Below, piece by piece: positions 8,359-16,235 of a stretch of 47,810 nt of DNA; position 1 is the first letter of the stretch; the number at the start of each line of letters is the position of its first letter. The translations under genes and the position numbers were made by a program. The stretch spans positions 1 to 47,810 of the forward strand of contig CAJUDY010000031.1 of assembly GCA_910584945.1 (NCBI GenBank), in the 5' to 3' direction. The DNA comes from an uncultured Lachnospiraceae bacterium. GTDB taxonomy: Bacteria; Bacillota; Clostridia; Lachnospirales; Lachnospiraceae. The notes under the pieces were generated by a model. That model had not been told where the DNA came from. It saw nothing but the letters and a program-made list of their open reading frames with translations, and searched no databases.

Positions 8359-9355
8359 ATGTCAGATTTTCCAACTGTAAAAGTAGCGGCCGTTCAGGCG
8401 GCGCCGGTATTTCTGAATCTGGAGGCGACGGTGGATAAGACCTGCAGGCTGATTGACGAGGCCGTAGGGCAAAGGGGCAAAGGTGATCGGTTTTCCGGAA
8501 TCTTTTATACCGGGATATCCCTGGTGGATCTGGATGGATTCTCCGCTGAAAGGAATGCCTTTTTACATCCAGCTTTATAAGAATGCGGTAGAGATTCCAA
8601 GTAAATCAATTCAGAAGCTCAGTGAAGCGGCGAAAAGAAATAAAGTCTATGTCTGTGTGTCCGTGACGGAGAAGGAGAACGCTAGTCTATATCTGACCCA
8701 GCTCTGGTTCGGACCGAACGGGGATCTTCTTGGAAAACATCGCAAATTCAAGGCGACAAATGTGGAGAAGACCATCTGGGGCGACGGGGACGGCAGTATG
8801 GCTCCCGTATTCAAGACCGAGTACGGCAATCTCGGCGGTCTGCAGTGCTGGGAACATATCCTTTCTCTGAATCTTGCGGCGATGGGATCGCAGAACGAGC
8901 AGATTCATGTGGCTTCCTGGCCAAGTTTTTTCCCGGAAGAAGGCGAACTGATGGGCATCCGGGCCTGCGAGCTCTGCTCTTTGTACTATGCGTTGAGTAA
9001 TCAGGTGTACGTAATCATGTCTTCCATGATCTACACAGATGAGATGCGGGAAATGCTGGCGGATACGGAGTTCAAGCAGGCGCTGATGGCGAACGGATAC
9101 GGGTGTACGGAGATCATCGCACCCAACGCGGAAGTGATCGCGAAGGTTCCAAGAGACGAAGAAGGCTTTGCCATTGCGGACGCAGATCTGAACGCGATCA
9201 TTCCGGGTAAATTCTGCACCGATCCTACCGGACATTATTCTACGCCGGGCTTCTTAAGCCTTACCTTTGACCAGAGGGAGCACGTGCCGGTCAAAAAAAT
9301 CGGCGAGCAGACAGACCACAGTCTGAGTTATGAGCAGATTCAGGCGGAGCAGTAG
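8359..9355 (+). pseudogene. Nitrilase, interrupted by a frameshift
   Basis: A true nitrilase (hydrolysing R-CN to a carboxylate and ammonia) is split between two frames. The first frame (8359-8580) gives KVAAVQAAPVFLNLEATVDK; the second (open from 8483) resumes with KVIGFPESFIPGYPWWIWM. The join falls at about 8464-8470, where four bases replace a codon and a TAG blocks the second frame. All three catalytic residues are in the second part: Glu in GFPESF, Lys in GKHRKFKAT and Cys in LQCWEH. The CWEH context is typical of nitrilases rather than amidases. Internal initiation at GTG 8483 would lose the first beta strands. It is therefore either a pseudogene or a one-base sequencing error. It is the last intact-sized member of the operon, two bases after the transporter stop. 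Confidence 0.8.
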
Positions 9356-9370
9356 CCAAAGGAGATTTTC

Positions 9371-9485
9371 ATGAAGGACATCATGAATATAGGGGTCGTG
9401 AATTTCAGAACCGTCTGGGGAGACGATTGCTTCCGCGAACATGTTTCTGGAGGCGAAGAAACATTTTGACGTGGTTCGTCAGTAA
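9371..9485 (+). pseudogene. Remnant of a second C-N hydrolase gene
   Basis: AGGAG precedes ATG 9371, which opens MKDIMNIGVVNFRTVWGD, resembling the first beta strand of carbon-nitrogen hydrolases. The frame ends at TGA 9467. In another frame the sequence continues as TIASANMFLEAKKHFDVVRQ up to TAA 9483, resembling the following helix. After that nothing of the family is visible. This looks like a frameshifted and truncated remnant (inference from a short stretch). Confidence 0.45.
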
Positions 9486-9514
9486 GTCATATTTACTCAT
9501 AAAGGTTTTGCCAG

Positions 9515-9546
9515 AGGAGAGCGCTGTATTCATACAGCGCTCTCCT
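9515..9546 (+). terminator. Strong hairpin ending the catabolic operon
   Basis: AGGAGAGCGCTGTA (9515-9528) and TACAGCGCTCTCCT (9533-9546) form a perfect 14-bp stem with loop TTCA. No T run follows, so it may stabilise the 3' end rather than act as a classical intrinsic terminator. Confidence 0.55.
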
Positions 9547-9618
9547 GTATTGACTTAGTAATGAAATTGCAGTATATTGGATATATATCATGATAAACAA
9601 ACTGGGTAAAGGAGAAAA

Positions 9619-9924
9619 ATGGTCATGGCAAGTACGATTCAAGTCAGAGTGGATGATGAATTAAAGATAAAATCAGATAATTTGTTCAGAGAATTGGGTA
9701 CAGATACAACAACCGCAATCCGGATGTTTTTGACACAGGCAGTTGCATATAATGGTTTTCCTTTTGAGATTAGAAAAAATGCAGCGGAGCATCATCCATA
9801 TGCGCCGATGATAGAAGAAGAGATGCTGGAAAAACTGGGGCGTTCCAAAGATCATGCAGATCGGGGAGAATACCGAAGCGTGGATGATGTGGTTTTTGAT
9901 ATGAGAAATAAATATGACAGGTAA
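9619..9924 (+). CDS. RelB/DinJ-family antitoxin-like protein
   Basis: This 101-residue protein begins (V)MASTIQVRVDDELK and continues LFRELGTDTTTAIRMFLTQAV, the ribbon-helix-helix DNA-binding domain of DinJ/RelB antitoxins. The C-terminal half (PYAPMIEEEMLEKLGRSKDHADRGEYRSVDDVV) is the usual toxin-wrapping part. AGGAG precedes ATG 9619; a second ATG at 9625 is also possible. A RelE/YafQ-type toxin would be expected next, but the following gene is a P-loop ATPase. It is either an orphan antitoxin or a repressor adopted by the adjacent pair. Base composition is more AT-rich than the flanks. Confidence 0.82.
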   Translation: MVMASTIQVRVDDELKIKSDNLFRELGTDTTTAIRMFLTQAVAYNGFPFEIRKNAAEHHPYAPMIEEEMLEKLGRSKDHADRGEYRSVDDVVFDMRNKYDR

Positions 9925-9995
9925 AGATGATATTATTTAACGGCTTATCATAAAGGTATCAGACAGAATTCATATGGAAGAGCAGGAGAGATTTT

Positions 9996-11093
9996 ATGGC
10001 GAGGCATATACAGCACTTGGACATAGAGGCATATCGCGGGATTCAGAATCTGAAATTAAAAAATCTGAATCATATCAATATTCTGACGGGAGATAACAAC
10101 AGCGGGAAGACAAGCGTGTTGGAGGTGCTTTCCGGTATGCGTGATCCTTACAGTATTTTGGCATGGACCGGCATGATACTTAACAGGGTGTCAATGGCCA
10201 GAAAAAAATTATTTTATCAGGAACTATATAATTTGTTTCCGGTTGACGCCGAAGAAAAAGTGATCGGATATAAATTTAAGGACAACAAAGATGTAACGAC
10301 AAAAATTACATTAAAAGCGGAGATTGATGAAATGCAGATTCCGGAACAGGAAATGCTGCAGATCAATCATCTGATGAGGACGGGGAATGTAAAAGAAGCA
10401 GATGAGCTGATTGACACAAAATATATGAAACTGACGACATATGCAAATGAGAAGAAAACAGGGGAGGAAGTTTTATACGATTTTCAGAATCATATTCCAT
10501 ACGTTGTAGAAGAAAAAAATATTTTTTTGCGCACGATGTATGTGTCGCCTGTAGATCATACGAAAGGGAAGCTTTCTCTGGATCATATTCTCAGTGACTC
10601 TGAAATGTATGAAGAGATGCTTTCCGTACTTCGTGCATTTGATGAAAATATCATTGGAATTAACGCAATTGCTGCAGATGATCATGCTTCATCGGCGGAA
10701 TATATGATTTTAACGAAAGATCATAAAAAAGCGCTTCCCCTGAATGTGTTCGGAGACGGAATGAAAAAGGCAATCCTTTTGTTGAGCGCAGTTGTAAAGG
10801 CAAAGGATGGTATTTTACTGCTGGACGAGTTTGAGACAGCGATTCATACTTCAGCTATGGATTCGATCTTTTCCTGGATACTGAAAAGTGCAAAAAGGTT
10901 GAATGTTCAAGTTTTTTTGACTTCCCACAGCAAAGAAGCCATCGAAAAAGTCTTAAAATGCAGTAAAGAACTGCAGCCGGATATACATGTGTATACATTA
11001 TACAGGAAAGAAAACAGACATCTTGTTCGTACAATGACCTGCGAGGAAGCAATCGATGCTGAGGAATGCCTGGGATTGGAGTTGAGATCATGA
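9996..11093 (+). CDS. AAA/ABC-type ATPase of an OLD-like two-gene system
   Basis: This 365-residue SMC/OLD-like ATPase has Walker A GDNNSGKTS at residues 32-40, Walker B with acidic pair ILLLDEFE around Asp277-Glu278, and an H-loop-like TSHSKEA near 310. A middle part without recognisable features (about 60-230) sits where OLD-like ATPases carry insertions. AGGAGAG precedes the ATG. The stop overlaps the next start as ATGA, so the two proteins are made together. ATPases of this type paired with Toprim-like proteins are found in anti-phage systems (PARIS, Gabija and OLD families). Which of these it belongs to, if any, cannot be told here. AT-rich composition and position between core genes suggest acquisition. 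Confidence 0.8.
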   Translation: MARHIQHLDIEAYRGIQNLKLKNLNHINILTGDNNSGKTSVLEVLSGMRDPYSILAWTGMILNRVSMARKKLFYQELYNLFPVDAEEKVIGYKFKDNKDVTTKITLKAEIDEMQIPEQEMLQINHLMRTGNVKEADELIDTKYMKLTTYANEKKTGEEVLYDFQNHIPYVVEEKNIFLRTMYVSPVDHTKGKLSLDHILSDSEMYEEMLSVLRAFDENIIGINAIAADDHASSAEYMILTKDHKKALPLNVFGDGMKKAILLLSAVVKAKDGILLLDEFETAIHTSAMDSIFSWILKSAKRLNVQVFLTSHSKEAIEKVLKCSKELQPDIHVYTLYRKENRHLVRTMTCEEAIDAEECLGLELRS

Positions 11094-11836
11094 ACAGTGT
11101 TTTGTTGTGTGAGGGTTCGACGGATTATGTACTTTTACAGTATTATATGAGAAAGGCGTATTATTGGGAAGATGACAGAAGCCGACAAGATGGAATATTT
11201 AAGGTAGAAAAGGATCAGGAATCCAGAAAGTTGTTCTGTGGAGAGCATATCCTTACAGTGGCATCGGCAGGGGGATGCAGTAAACTGAAAAAGGGGCTGG
11301 AAAAGGCTTTGAACAGAAATCGGTTTGCTTCCGATACAAGACCCGCATTTGATCATATTGTCATCATTACAGATCGGGATGAGATCAGTACAGAAGAGGA
11401 ATTTATGAGGAAGATCCAGGAAGTATTTATAAGATTATCTGTTTGTTGTACGGAGGATATATGTACTAATAAATGGACAAAATGTGAAATGAAAAATGAT
11501 ATGGGAGAAATGTTGTCTTTCTCATTTTTATTGATGGTTGTACCATTTGAAGAAAAAGGAGCTATGGAAACGTTTTTGCTAAATGCAATCGCAAAGGAAA
11601 ATCAATATGATAAGTCGATGATTGAGGCATGCAATGAATTTGTAGAGCATGTAGATCCGGAAAGAAGATATTTGTCTGGAAGAAGACTGGTTACAAAAGC
11701 GAAATTTGATACCTATTTTTCCATTAGAACCGCCGCAAGTCAATTTAGAGAACGGCAAAATATTCTGAAAGGCATCGAATGGGAAAAATATACGGTTTTA
11801 CAGGAAGCTTTTCGATTGCTGGCAGTATTGTCATAA
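11090..11836 (+). CDS. Toprim-like partner protein of the ATPase
   Basis: This 248-residue protein starts MNSVLLCEGSTDYVLL, in which Glu8 and Asp12 match the EG..D start of Toprim-like domains. The hydrophobic strand IVIITDRDE puts Asp95 and Asp97 in the DxD position. These residues would bind magnesium in a nuclease or nucleotidyl-transfer site. The rest (KFDTYFSIRTAASQFRERQN near the end) recalls DUF3226/DUF4435-type proteins, though I cannot confirm the family. ATG 11090 overlaps the ATPase stop and TGGAG lies upstream; an upstream ATG at 11066 exists but lacks a good site. It is most likely the effector, with the ATPase as sensor or regulator (inference). Confidence 0.7.
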   Translation: MNSVLLCEGSTDYVLLQYYMRKAYYWEDDRSRQDGIFKVEKDQESRKLFCGEHILTVASAGGCSKLKKGLEKALNRNRFASDTRPAFDHIVIITDRDEISTEEEFMRKIQEVFIRLSVCCTEDICTNKWTKCEMKNDMGEMLSFSFLLMVVPFEEKGAMETFLLNAIAKENQYDKSMIEACNEFVEHVDPERRYLSGRRLVTKAKFDTYFSIRTAASQFRERQNILKGIEWEKYTVLQEAFRLLAVLS

Positions 11837-11909
11837 AAATAGTTACAACCTCTCGGAATGAGAATATTCCGCTCCAGTTGCATTTTCTCATCTCTTATGT
11901 TATGATGAT

Positions 11910-11953
11910 GGGGTCAAAGATATCTTTGACCCCAATAATCATCAAAGATTATT
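11910..11953. terminator. Paired hairpins between convergent genes
   Basis: A perfect 24-base palindrome (11910-11933; arms GGGGTCAAAGAT and ATCTTTGACCCC) is followed by AATAATC/GATTATT (11934-11940 and 11947-11953). They lie between the converging Toprim-like gene and typA and probably end transcription from both sides. Confidence 0.6.
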
Positions 11954-11988
11954 TCCGGCTATATTTCAGCCATATTTCCGTAACAATT

Positions 11989-13821
11989 TTATACCGGTTC
12001 CTTCCGCATGGCCGCCCGTTTGCGCTGGGTGGGGTCCAGGATCTTCTTGCGGATGCGCAAGGACTTGGGCGTGATCTCCAGAAGTTCGTCCGTGTCGATG
12101 AACTCCAGGCACTGCTCTAGGCTCAAGACCTTTGGGGGCGTCAGCTTCAGCGCCTCGTCCGCGCTGGAGGACCGGGTGTTGGTCAGCTTCTTGGTCTTGC
12201 AGACATTGAGCTCGATGTCGTCGGATTTGCCGTTCTGCCCCACCACCATGCCGGAGTAGACTTTCTCTCCCGGGCCGATGAACAGCGTTCCTCGCTCCTG
12301 GGCGTTGAACAATCCATAGGTGATGGATTCGCCGGACTCGAAGGCGATGAGAGACCCTTGCTTGCGGTACTGGATATCGCCCTTATAGGGCTCATATCCG
12401 TTAAAAATGGTGTTCAGCACACCGGTTCCTTTGGTGTCTGTCAGGAATTCTCCCCGGTAGCCGATGAGTCCTCTGGAAGGGATGTAGAACTCTAGGCGGG
12501 TGGAGCCGCTGCTGTTGGTGTGCATGTTCAGAAGCTCTCCTTTCCGTTCGCCTAACTTCTGGATGACATTGCCCGCGAACTCGTCGTCCACGTCCACATA
12601 GGCAAGTTCCATGGGTTCCTGCCGTTTCCCCTTTTCATCGTAACGATAGAGCACTTCCGCCTTGCTGACAGAGAACTCATAGCCCTCCCGGCGCATGTTC
12701 TCGATCAGAACGGACAGATGCAGTTCCCCGCGGCCGGAGACCTTAAAGCTGTCTGTGCTTTCCGTCTCCTCCACCCGCAGGCTCACGTCGGTGTTCAGTT
12801 CCCGGAAGAGACGGTCTCTTAAGTGCCGGGAGGTGATGTACTTTCCTTCGGTGCCGGCCAGAGGGCTGTCGTTGACGTTGAACTGCATGGCGATGGTGGG
12901 CTCGGAGATCTTCTGGAAAGGAATGGCCTTCGGCGCCTCCACCGAGCACAGGGTGTCGCCGATATGCAGGTCCGCGATGCCGGAGATGGCCACGATGGAA
13001 CCCACGGTGGCATTGGTCACCGATACTTTGTTCAGTCCGTCAAATTCATAGAGTTTGCTGATCTTGACCTTCTTCACCTTATCCGGCTCATGGTGGTTTA
13101 CGATGACCACCTCCTGGTTGACGTTGACGCTGCCGTTGTCCACCTTGCCCACGCCGATCCGCCCCACGTACTCATTGTAGTCGATGGTGCTGATGAGCAC
13201 CTGGGTGGGAGCTTTTGGATCGCCTTCCGGAGCCGGGATATGTTCCAGAATGGTGTCAAAAAGAGGAGTCATATCCGTTGCTTTTTCCTTAAGATCCAAA
13301 GTGGCGTAGCCCCCCTTGGCGGAGGCAAATACGAAGGGGCAGTCCAGCTGCTCGTCGGAGGCGTCAAGGTCCATCAGAAGCTCCAGCACTTCGTCGATGA
13401 CCTCTGTGGGTCTTGCTTCCGGGCGATCGATTTTATTGATGCAGACGATGACCGGGAGATCTAATTCCAGCGCTTTTTTTAACACAAACTTTGTCTGCGG
13501 CATGGAGCCCTCGAAAGCGTCCACCACCAGGATGACGCCGTCTACCATTTTCAGCACCCGCTCCACCTCGCCGCCGAAGTCCGCGTGCCCGGGAGTATCC
13601 ACAATATTGATTTTTACATCCTTATAAAAAACTGCGGTATTCTTGGACAGAATGGTGATGCCCCGCTCCCGCTCGATGTCATTGGAGTCCATGACTCGCT
13701 CCGCCACTTCCTGGTTGGTGCGGAAGACCCCGCTTTGTTTTAGAAGTTCATCTACTAATGTTGTCTTGCCATGATCCACATGGGCAATGATCGCTATATT
13801 TCTTACATCTTCACGTTTCAT
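11989..13821 (-). CDS. typA: TypA/BipA ribosome-associated GTPase
   Basis: This 610-residue translational GTPase binds the ribosome and aids 50S assembly and growth under stress. The G domain shows AHVDHGKTTLVDEL (residues 13-26), DTPGHADFGGEV and NKIDRPEARP. Domain II follows, and the C-terminal half carries RGELHLSVLIENMRREGYEF and the BipA-specific region with SRGLIGYRGEFLTDTKGTG. Length equals the family norm. It is monocistronic on the minus strand, with GAGGATCTG upstream of the ATG, between the acquired ATPase pair and the divergent SSB-like gene. Confidence 0.97.
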   Translation of the reverse strand: MKREDVRNIAIIAHVDHGKTTLVDELLKQSGVFRTNQEVAERVMDSNDIERERGITILSKNTAVFYKDVKINIVDTPGHADFGGEVERVLKMVDGVILVVDAFEGSMPQTKFVLKKALELDLPVIVCINKIDRPEARPTEVIDEVLELLMDLDASDEQLDCPFVFASAKGGYATLDLKEKATDMTPLFDTILEHIPAPEGDPKAPTQVLISTIDYNEYVGRIGVGKVDNGSVNVNQEVVIVNHHEPDKVKKVKISKLYEFDGLNKVSVTNATVGSIVAISGIADLHIGDTLCSVEAPKAIPFQKISEPTIAMQFNVNDSPLAGTEGKYITSRHLRDRLFRELNTDVSLRVEETESTDSFKVSGRGELHLSVLIENMRREGYEFSVSKAEVLYRYDEKGKRQEPMELAYVDVDDEFAGNVIQKLGERKGELLNMHTNSSGSTRLEFYIPSRGLIGYRGEFLTDTKGTGVLNTIFNGYEPYKGDIQYRKQGSLIAFESGESITYGLFNAQERGTLFIGPGEKVYSGMVVGQNGKSDDIELNVCKTKKLTNTRSSSADEALKLTPPKVLSLEQCLEFIDTDELLEITPKSLRIRKKILDPTQRKRAAMRKEPV

Positions 13822-14050
13822 AAAATCAGATCCTCATCTTTGCTGTCATTCTTCTTTCAAGTTTAATAGTGTATCACATTTTCCCAGGAAAACAAGCATA
13901 ATTAGAAAAAAATACCGGCAGGGAGCGGGCATTTTGGAAAAAATGGAATAAAATTCTAAAAAACAGGAATATTTGGAAGAGGTGCTGAATATATTTTATA
14001 GACAAAATACGAAAAGAGACACTTCGTCAAACAGAAGGGAGAACCAAATT

Positions 14051-14677
14051 ATGTCAGATAAGATTATTGAAAACAACCAGGTATCCATCGTCGGGGAGGT
14101 CGTATCCGAATTTTCCTTCAGCCATGAAGTCTTTGGGGAGGGCTTCTACATGCTGAATGTGTCTGTGAAACGTTTAAGCGATTCCTGCGACGTGATACCG
14201 CTGATGATTTCCGAACGGCTGATCGACGTCAACGAGAGTTATCAGGGGGAGTATATCCGGGCCACCGGGCAGTTCCGCTCCTATAACCGCCATGAGGAAA
14301 AGAAGAACCGTCTGGTATTGTCCGTCTTTGTTCGGGAACTGGAATTCATTGACGAGGAAGTGGAGAATGCCAAGACCAACCAGATCTTTCTGGACGGCTT
14401 TATCTGCAAGATGCCGGTTTACAGAAAGACGCCTCTTGGGAGGGAGATTGCGGACATTCTGCTGGCAGTCAACCGTCCCTATGGGAAATCCGATTATATT
14501 CCATGTATCTGCTGGGGGAGAAACGCCCGCTTTGCTTCCGGTTTTGAGGTAGGCGGCCATACTCAGATCTGGGGCAGAATCCAGAGCCGGGAGTACATGA
14601 AAAAGATAGATGAGGAGGAAAGCGAACGCAGAGTTGCATATGAGGTATCTGTCAGCAAGCTGGAGTATCTGGATTAG
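14051..14677 (+). CDS. Single-stranded DNA-binding-like protein, two OB folds
   Basis: The 208-residue protein appears to contain two OB-fold units: NQVSIVGEVVSEFSFSHEVFGEGFYMLNVSVKRLS (about 9-45, extending to 115), and NQIFLDGFICKMPVYRKTPLGREIADILLAVNRP with YIPCICWGRNARFA (about 118-205). The second resembles SSB/PriB-type domains. No acidic C-terminal tail typical of the main SSB is present. The open frame starts at 13973, but the ATG at 14051 is used because GGGAG lies just upstream. It is probably an accessory single-strand binding protein rather than the main one. Neighbouring genes do not point to a pathway. Confidence 0.7.
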   Translation: MSDKIIENNQVSIVGEVVSEFSFSHEVFGEGFYMLNVSVKRLSDSCDVIPLMISERLIDVNESYQGEYIRATGQFRSYNRHEEKKNRLVLSVFVRELEFIDEEVENAKTNQIFLDGFICKMPVYRKTPLGREIADILLAVNRPYGKSDYIPCICWGRNARFASGFEVGGHTQIWGRIQSREYMKKIDEEESERRVAYEVSVSKLEYLD

Positions 14678-14776
14678 CACCCGGATGAACTAAAAAATCT
14701 TGCATTTCTTCCTGCGCTGGTGTAAGATAGAAAAATACAAAGATTCTATTTCGTGTTCAGGGGATATGGAGAAGCT

Positions 14777-15265
14777 ATGGACAGGGGTAAATTACAGGTA
14801 TACTTTGGAAGCGGAAGAGGGAAGACGACGGCGGCGCTGGGTCAGGCGATTCGGGAGGCCAGCGGAGGGAAGACGGTCATCATCATCCAGTTTTTAAAAG
14901 GCAGACAGCCGGAGCAGATCAGTTTTATCCAGCGGCTGGAGCCGGAGATCAAGCTGTTCCGTTTTCAGCGCCGGGAGGCGGCCTTCGAAGAGTTAAGTCC
15001 CAAAGAACGGGAAGAAGAGATCATGAGCATGAAGAACGGTCTTAGCTTTGCCAAGAAGGTACTGGCCACCGGCGAGTGCGATGTACTTGTGCTGGATGAG
15101 ATCCTTGGACTTCTAGATTATGGGATCGCGACGCTTCCCGAGATCCAGGCGCTCCTTACCGAAGCTTCGGACGGTACAGAGATGATCTTTACCGGTATCC
15201 GGATATGCCCGGAGATTATGGAATGGGCGGATTTAGTGTACCAGATATCCGCATTGAAAGAATGA
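14777..15265 (+). CDS. Cob(I)yrinic acid a,c-diamide adenosyltransferase-like protein
   Basis: The 162-residue protein matches the CobO/BtuR/CobA family, which adenosylates corrinoids with ATP. The N-terminal P-loop FGSGRGKTTAAL (residues 9-20) is the family nucleotide site, and VIIIQFLKG, VLVLDEILGLLDYG and MIFTGIRICPEIMEWADLV match the conserved core. It is slightly shorter than classical CobO (about 190) and lacks the usual N-terminal extension. GGAG lies five bases before ATG 14777; a GTG at 14753 would add eight residues. No other cobalamin gene is nearby, so a salvage role is likely. Confidence 0.85.
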   Translation: MDRGKLQVYFGSGRGKTTAALGQAIREASGGKTVIIIQFLKGRQPEQISFIQRLEPEIKLFRFQRREAAFEELSPKEREEEIMSMKNGLSFAKKVLATGECDVLVLDEILGLLDYGIATLPEIQALLTEASDGTEMIFTGIRICPEIMEWADLVYQISALKE

Positions 15266-15268
15266 GTG

Positions 15269-15303
15269 GAGAGGCGTACACGAAAGGGACGCCTCTCTCT
15301 TTG
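15269..15303 (+). terminator. Terminator after the adenosyltransferase gene
   Basis: GAGAGGCGT (15269-15277) pairs with ACGCCTCTC (15289-15297), followed by TCTTT. The stem is strong and the T tract short. It separates this gene from dapA. Confidence 0.6.
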
Positions 15304-15335
15304 ACGAAAACAAAAGACTACCAGGAGGGAAAATT

Positions 15336-16235
15336 ATGTCGATTTTTACAGGTGCAGGAGTTGCGATCGTTACTCCCATGACAAAGACGGGAGAAGTGAA
15401 TTACCCGAAGCTTGCAGAGCTTTTGGAGTATCAGATTGCCAACCATACGGACAGCATCATTATCTGCGGGACCACCGGAGAAGCTTCCACGCTGTCTCAT
15501 GAAGAACATCTGGAGGTGGTCCGCTTCACCATTGAGAAGGTGGCAAAAAGGATTCCGGTGATTGCAGGCACCGGTTCCAACTGCACGGAGACAGCGGTTT
15601 ATCTGTCCCAGGAAGCGGAAAAGTACGGCGCGGACGGCCTTCTGCTTGTAAGCCCTTATTACAATAAAGCGACCCAGAAAGGCCTGATCGCGCATTTTAC
15701 CAAAGTTGCGAATTCTGTGAAGATTCCGATCATCCTGTACAATATCCAGGGCCGTACCGGAGTGAATATCGCACCGGAGACCATCGCTTATCTTGCGAAG
15801 AATGTGGAGAATATTGTAGCGGTCAAGGAAGCCAGCGGCAATATCTCCCAGGTGGCAAAGATTGCCCAGCTCTGCGGGGATTCTCTGGATATCTATTCCG
15901 GCAACGACGATCAGATCGTACCCCTTCTGTCCCTTGGAGGAAAGGGCGTGATCTCCGTACTGTCCAATATCGCGCCCCGTCAGACCCACGAGATCGTGGC
16001 GAAGTTTATGGAGGGGGATGTGGCAGAGAGCAGGAGGCTTCAGCTGGAAGCGATCCCGCTGATTGATCAGCTGTTCTGCGAGGTGAATCCGATTCCGGTA
16101 AAAGCAGCCCTGAACCTGCTCGGATGGGAGGCAGGTCCGCTTCGGATGCCGCTTTCTGAGATGGAAGAAGCACATCAAAAGAACTTAAAGGCAGCGATGG
16201 ATGCTTATGGATTAAAAGCAAAAGGAGAGAACTAA
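15336..16235 (+). CDS. dapA: 4-hydroxy-tetrahydrodipicolinate synthase
   Basis: This 299-residue DapA condenses pyruvate with aspartate semialdehyde in lysine and diaminopimelate synthesis. The pyruvate-binding GTTGEASTLSHEEH is near residue 46, the tyrosine and arginine lie in YNIQGRTGVNI, and the Schiff-base lysine in VAVKEASGNISQV (about 165). AGGAGGG precedes the ATG. The TAA stop overlaps the dapB start as TAATG, so the two steps are translated together. No lysine riboswitch is seen in the short 70-bp upstream gap. Confidence 0.96.
   Translation: MSIFTGAGVAIVTPMTKTGEVNYPKLAELLEYQIANHTDSIIICGTTGEASTLSHEEHLEVVRFTIEKVAKRIPVIAGTGSNCTETAVYLSQEAEKYGADGLLLVSPYYNKATQKGLIAHFTKVANSVKIPIILYNIQGRTGVNIAPETIAYLAKNVENIVAVKEASGNISQVAKIAQLCGDSLDIYSGNDDQIVPLLSLGGKGVISVLSNIAPRQTHEIVAKFMEGDVAESRRLQLEAIPLIDQLFCEVNPIPVKAALNLLGWEAGPLRMPLSEMEEAHQKNLKAAMDAYGLKAKGEN

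Noticed and set aside
15266..15335. Lysine riboswitch or T-box before dapA.
   Set aside because: The gap is 70 bases and is mostly a terminator hairpin; no T-box or riboswitch core is seen.
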